Source of the DNA: GAS368 sp965227745 | Lineage (GTDB): Bacteria > Verrucomicrobiota > Verrucomicrobiia > Opitutales > Opitutaceae | DNA: 64,000 bases | Assembly: GCA_965227745.1 (NCBI GenBank) | Contig: OZ245769.1 | Location: 5,890,001-5,954,000, forward strand | Reading direction: 5' to 3' | In this document: positions 60,653 through 64,000 of the stretch, piece by piece | Numbering within the stretch: position 1 is the first letter of the stretch | Layout: the number at the start of each line of letters is the position of its first letter | Notes under the pieces: model-generated | The model's database searches: none | Told to the model about the DNA's origin: nothing | Seen by the model: only the letters and a program-made list of their open reading frames with translations | Made by a program: the position numbers and the translations under genes

Positions 60653-63600
60653 TTATTTGGCGGGGTTGCGAAGATAGTCGAGGAGGTCGGCCAGCTCCTG
60701 CTCTGAAAGTACCGTCTCGAAGGCCGCGGGCATAGGTGAGACGAGCGAGGCGGCAATCTCCGCCACGTCTGATTTCGCGACCATTATATCTTGCGCTGTG
60801 CCAGCATCACGGACGATCACGCGGTCACCTTCCTCGCGGAAATTCATCCCCGCCTTCGTCTCGCCGTTTTTCAACGTCAGCGTCGTCAGGCGAAACACCG
60901 GGTCGACATTACGGCTCGGGTCCAAGATGTCCTCGACCAGTCGCGGCAGCGGGCGCGACCCGATGCCGTCGAGGCTCGGCCCGACATTGCCGCCGGCATT
61001 TTCGAAGCGATGGCAGACCGCGCACTGTGCCGTAAACACCGCCGCGCCCCGCGCCCGGTCGGCGTGGAGATTGCCGAGATTCCCCACGCGTGCCGTGACC
61101 ACCGCATCGAGCCGCGCATCCTCCGGCGGCAGCGCCTTGGTCATCGCGCCCACCCGCTCGCGCAACGCTGCCGGACGCTTCTCCAGCGCCTGCACCACGT
61201 AGCGATGTTTGAGCAGCGCGGGCCGGGCCCTGCCCGCCGCGACCAAGTCCAACAACTCCGCCGCGCCCGCATCCGACTTCGCCAGCGCCGTTGCATAGAC
61301 CAGAGCGAGCTCAGCCGAAGCGCCGTTAAAGGCCTGCGCCAGCGCCGCCCGCGCCTCCGCGCTCATCGTCGACGAACCCAGCAATTCCGCCGCCGCCCGC
61401 CGCACCGCCTGCGCCGAAAGTGGCGCGGTGTTTAACGCCTCGATCAACACTCCCTCAGTCTCTGGTGCGCTTACACTCAAGGCCTTCAACGCCGCCGCCC
61501 GGTTGGCCTCGCGCACTTTCGGATCGAGGGCCACCGCGCGCAACGGCGCGGCCTTCTCGGCGAGTGGGAGCGGCTTCAACGCATTGATCGCGCGCAGCGC
61601 CAGCGACGCATCGCGGTCCGCCACCGCCCCAATCAACTCTGTGCGCAGCCACGCCGATACCTCGTCTGGCAACGTCCGCCCCGGTTTGCTCGCCACCGCC
61701 GCCAACCCCTCCGCGAGCGTGAGCCGCTGCCCGAGCGGTGCCTTGCCCAGTGAACGCAGCAGCGGCAGCACCGCCTCAAAATCGTCGGCGGGCAGATTCT
61801 GCACCGCATGGCGGGCAAACTCCGCCGTGCGCGGCGCGGCGAATTTCGTCTCGCGCAAATAATCGAGGAGAAAGTGCGCCGACGCCGGCGTGCGCACCGC
61901 GAGGCACACATCGGCCACGCGTGCCGCTGCCGATGCCTCCGACTTCGCCCAAACCGCGAGCGTGGCCGCGTCGGCCGATTGTGCATGCACCTTGAGCGCA
62001 AGCCGCAGCGCGTAAATGAGCTCGGTGTCGGTGGCTGGCGCTTTCGCGAGCGTCGAAAGAATCAAGGCCGGCTGCCACGGCTGCGGGTGGCGCTGAAAAA
62101 CCTGCGCCGCCGCGCGCGCCGCGTGCTCGGGCAGCGGAGCGGTCAGGAGATTCTTGAAGAGCGCTTCGGCGTCAGCGGGCAGCGCGTCACGCGCGGCGAG
62201 GATGTGAAGGGCGGCGACTGCGCTATCGCTTTGAGGCCGACCCAATGCCGCATTCAGCACCAAATTAGCACCCTCATCCACGCGCTCAACCACTGAGAGA
62301 AGCCAGAGCGCATTGGCGTCACTATTACTACCAAAGGATCCACTAACGACGCGTAGTGCAAAATTCCTTACTGTAGGAGCGATTGCCTTAAAATCGGCCC
62401 TCGCAACCAGTTCATTCAAAGCGAGAGAGCGGGAGACAACATTTTGGCGGGCCTGCGCGAAGATGTCATCGCTCTCCATCGACGTAAAATTAGGCAGCGC
62501 GTAAACCGGCGCTCGAAGCTGGGGAGGATAAACATCCTTATAATCCAGCCCCCGCCACACCACCCGCCAAATCCGCCCGTGCCCGTGATCGCGCGACGGA
62601 TGTGTCAGCGGCGCTTCATAGTGGCCGATGATCGGATTATAAATATCCGCGATCCACAGCGCGCCGTCGGGGCCGAGCTTTACCTGCACGGGGCGAAACG
62701 CCGGATCGTCGCTCGTGAGAAAATCCGGTTGGCGCACCGCGATGGGCGTCGAGCCCTGCCAGTCGAGGCGGTCGCGGTTGATGCGGCGGGTGACCGGGTT
62801 GCCGTTGAAGAGGTTGCCCTGGTACTCTGGCGGAAACTGATAGCCGTCGTAGTAAGCGATCCCAGCGATGGCGGAGGAGCCGTGGTCGTCGGTCGTGATC
62901 GTTGGCGCGAAGCCGAGCCCGTCGTGCTCCTTGTTGATGCCCTCGTAGTAGCCGCCGGGGACCAACAGATAGACCGGCTTCGAGTGCGAATCGGCCGTGT
63001 AGATGTCTCCGCGCGGATCGAAGGCGAGGCCGAAGGGATTTGTCTGGCCGTGAGTCACGTACTCGAACTTCGAGCCATCGGGCCGGAAACGATACGTGTT
63101 GCCGCTCTCGACCGTCAGCGTCTCGCCCGTCGCCACCGTGCGCACCTCGCTCTTGTTGGCGAAGCCGTGCGTGCCATACACCCAGCCATCGTACCAGAGC
63201 CAGTAGTTCGACGACATGCCGTGCGTGTCCTTAAAACCGAAGCCATCGTAAAGCTTCTCCCGCCGGTCCGCTTTTCCGTCGCCATCCGTATCGGTCAGCC
63301 GCCAGATTGCCGGTATCGAATAAACCAATACGGTGTCGCCCTTCGCCCCTGGCGCGCGCGGCAGCGGCACGACGCCGATGGGAATATTCAGCCCGTCGGC
63401 AAACACCGTCGATTTGCGCGCCCGCCCGGTCTTGGGGTCGAAATCGGAGAGCACCCGCACCGTATCGAGCCCGCGTTCCGGCGGCTCGGGCGGCGTCGAC
63501 GAGGCGCGGAACGCGAGGTTGTTGTCGTCCCAGTTTTTATCGAAGGTCGCGATCACCTCGCCGAGCGCATCGCGCCGCGCCGGCCACGGATAAAGCGTCG

Positions 63601-63868
63601 ACCCCGTCACCCACACGCGCCCCGCGCTATCGAAGGCAATATTCATCGGCTTCTGGATCTCGGGCTCGGCAGCCACGAGCTGAATCTCGAAACCCGGCGG
63701 CAAGTGAAACAGCGCCTTCTCCTCGTCCGGCGTGCGCAACGATGCGCTGGGATTATCGCCGCGCGGATCGGCGGCGAAAACGGCACCGACCGAAATGCCT
63801 AACAACAAACCCACCCGCTGAACGCCGCCGTATCGGAGGTAGGAGCCTGCTGGCAGGCGATGGCACAT
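60653..63868 (-). CDS. PVC-type haem-binding membrane-bound dehydrogenase-like protein (paralogue)
   Basis: A second giant protein of the same architecture: propeller (LPPGFEIQLVAAEPEIQKPM), HEAT-like region, and C-terminal cytochrome domain with CAVCHRFENAGG and the block NVGPSLDGIGSRPL. The start is uncertain. The ATG at 63868 lies inside a family A repeat and gives MCHRLPAGSYLRYGG followed by a good export segment (VGLLLGISVGAVFAA); a GTG at 63814 gives a shorter start without charged residues. The frame stays open through the repeat to the window edge, so the upstream part is not a boundary guide. The two genes form an operon. Confidence 0.88.
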   Translation of the reverse strand: MCHRLPAGSYLRYGGVQRVGLLLGISVGAVFAADPRGDNPSASLRTPDEEKALFHLPPGFEIQLVAAEPEIQKPMNIAFDSAGRVWVTGSTLYPWPARRDALGEVIATFDKNWDDNNLAFRASSTPPEPPERGLDTVRVLSDFDPKTGRARKSTVFADGLNIPIGVVPLPRAPGAKGDTVLVYSIPAIWRLTDTDGDGKADRREKLYDGFGFKDTHGMSSNYWLWYDGWVYGTHGFANKSEVRTVATGETLTVESGNTYRFRPDGSKFEYVTHGQTNPFGLAFDPRGDIYTADSHSKPVYLLVPGGYYEGINKEHDGLGFAPTITTDDHGSSAIAGIAYYDGYQFPPEYQGNLFNGNPVTRRINRDRLDWQGSTPIAVRQPDFLTSDDPAFRPVQVKLGPDGALWIADIYNPIIGHYEAPLTHPSRDHGHGRIWRVVWRGLDYKDVYPPQLRAPVYALPNFTSMESDDIFAQARQNVVSRSLALNELVARADFKAIAPTVRNFALRVVSGSFGSNSDANALWLLSVVERVDEGANLVLNAALGRPQSDSAVAALHILAARDALPADAEALFKNLLTAPLPEHAARAAAQVFQRHPQPWQPALILSTLAKAPATDTELIYALRLALKVHAQSADAATLAVWAKSEASAAARVADVCLAVRTPASAHFLLDYLRETKFAAPRTAEFARHAVQNLPADDFEAVLPLLRSLGKAPLGQRLTLAEGLAAVASKPGRTLPDEVSAWLRTELIGAVADRDASLALRAINALKPLPLAEKAAPLRAVALDPKVREANRAAALKALSVSAPETEGVLIEALNTAPLSAQAVRRAAAELLGSSTMSAEARAALAQAFNGASAELALVYATALAKSDAGAAELLDLVAAGRARPALLKHRYVVQALEKRPAALRERVGAMTKALPPEDARLDAVVTARVGNLGNLHADRARGAAVFTAQCAVCHRFENAGGNVGPSLDGIGSRPLPRLVEDILDPSRNVDPVFRLTTLTLKNGETKAGMNFREEGDRVIVRDAGTAQDIMVAKSDVAEIAASLVSPMPAAFETVLSEQELADLLDYLRNPAK

Positions 63869-63917
63869 GACGTGACGACGCAGGCAACCGCCCATCGCCT
63901 GCCAGCAGGCTCCTACC
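63838..63917. repeat. Long inverted repeat, family A copy 3 (overlaps gene start)
   Basis: Arms of 26 bases (63838-63863 and 63892-63917) with a 28-base loop. Relative to copies 1 and 2, the arm centre CTTGCAG is CTGGCAG and the other arm carries the matching change (CTGCCAG), so pairing is preserved by compensation. It overlaps the presumed 5' end of the giant haem protein gene, whose ATG at 63868 would lie in the loop. Confidence 0.85.
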
Positions 63918-64000
63918 TTTTGCCGCCATGCATCGTTCATGTTAGTTAACTTCGCCGTGTCAGCACCGTCGCTCACTTCGTCTCTGTCGTCAAAAATTTC

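Noticed and set aside
62444..63802. A 452-codon plus-strand open frame opposite the giant haem protein
   Set aside because: Shadow frame; the minus-strand gene shows propeller and CxxCH motifs.
31444..63917. CRISPR array
   Set aside because: The repeated units are inverted pairs tens of kilobases apart. There are no regular direct repeats with unique spacers and no cas genes.
1..64000. tRNA, rRNA or prophage genes, insertion sequences
   Set aside because: No cloverleaf with a T-loop GTTCRANNC in an intergenic space, no rRNA-like sequence, and no transposase, integrase or phage structural gene was found.

Overview
The window is GC-rich and densely coded. It looks like a chromosomal segment of a motile member of Verrucomicrobiota, most likely Opitutaceae. 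The evidence is family content: two very large PVC-type proteins with a dehydrogenase-like propeller, HEAT-like middle and terminal CxxCH haem site, a secreted type I sulfatase, a DUF1080 protein, a CE15-like glucuronoyl esterase and a PmoA-family (DUF6807) protein, next to a complete flagellar export and motor locus. Most genes lack a Shine-Dalgarno sequence and instead have pyrimidine-rich leaders. This assignment is inference from gene content; no rRNA gene is present to confirm it.

Layout. 1-1.7 kb: the end of an unknown gene and a sulfatase. 1.8-5.7 kb (minus): cheR-cheB-response regulator with a degenerate HD-GYP domain, then cheD. 6.0-28.7 kb (plus): flgB flgC fliE fliF fliG fliH fliI fliJ motE-like / fliK flgD flgE fliL fliM fliN fliO fliP fliQ fliR / flhB flhA flhF orf74 fliA / motA motB orf93. 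This covers the MS ring, C ring, export gate, export ATPase, proximal rod, hook cap, hook, stator, FlhF and sigma-28. Flagellin, filament cap, distal rod, P/L rings, anti-sigma factor, cheA, cheW and cheY are not in the window. 28.7-35.8 kb: a lone receiver protein, an OmpR/CusR-type two-component system, an HtrA protease, a divergent secreted protein with a possible Cys-His-Asp triad, a ferritin-like protein preceded by an 11-bp tandem TTCAT array, and a small secreted protein. 35.9-43.6 kb: lactonase, chemoreceptor, thymidine kinase, MFS transporter, Tag glycosylase, K+ channel and a DUF2238 protein. 43.8-47.7 kb: a secreted cluster that looks like plant-polysaccharide use (DUF1080, CE15-like esterase, cupin, PmoA-like). 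48.2-57.3 kb: an unknown helical protein, an M2 (ACE-like) peptidase, a 1145-residue protein that may be a PPi-type PEP carboxykinase, and small secreted proteins. 57.6-63.9 kb: two giant PVC-type haem proteins in tandem.

Regulation. Four promoter-like sequences of the form TCAA-N15/16-(G/T)CCGA lie before cheR, cheD, motA and the chemoreceptor. They suggest that the FliA encoded here drives the chemotaxis and stator genes. A GG-N10-GC sigma-54-like site precedes flhB. A CATTACA-N4-TGTAA palindrome between htrA and its divergent neighbour is a likely operator for the CusR-type regulator encoded 2 kb away. Long inverted repeats occur three times (31.4, 41.1 and 63.8 kb) with a compensated base change between copies; one of them overlaps the 5' end of a giant haem-protein gene.
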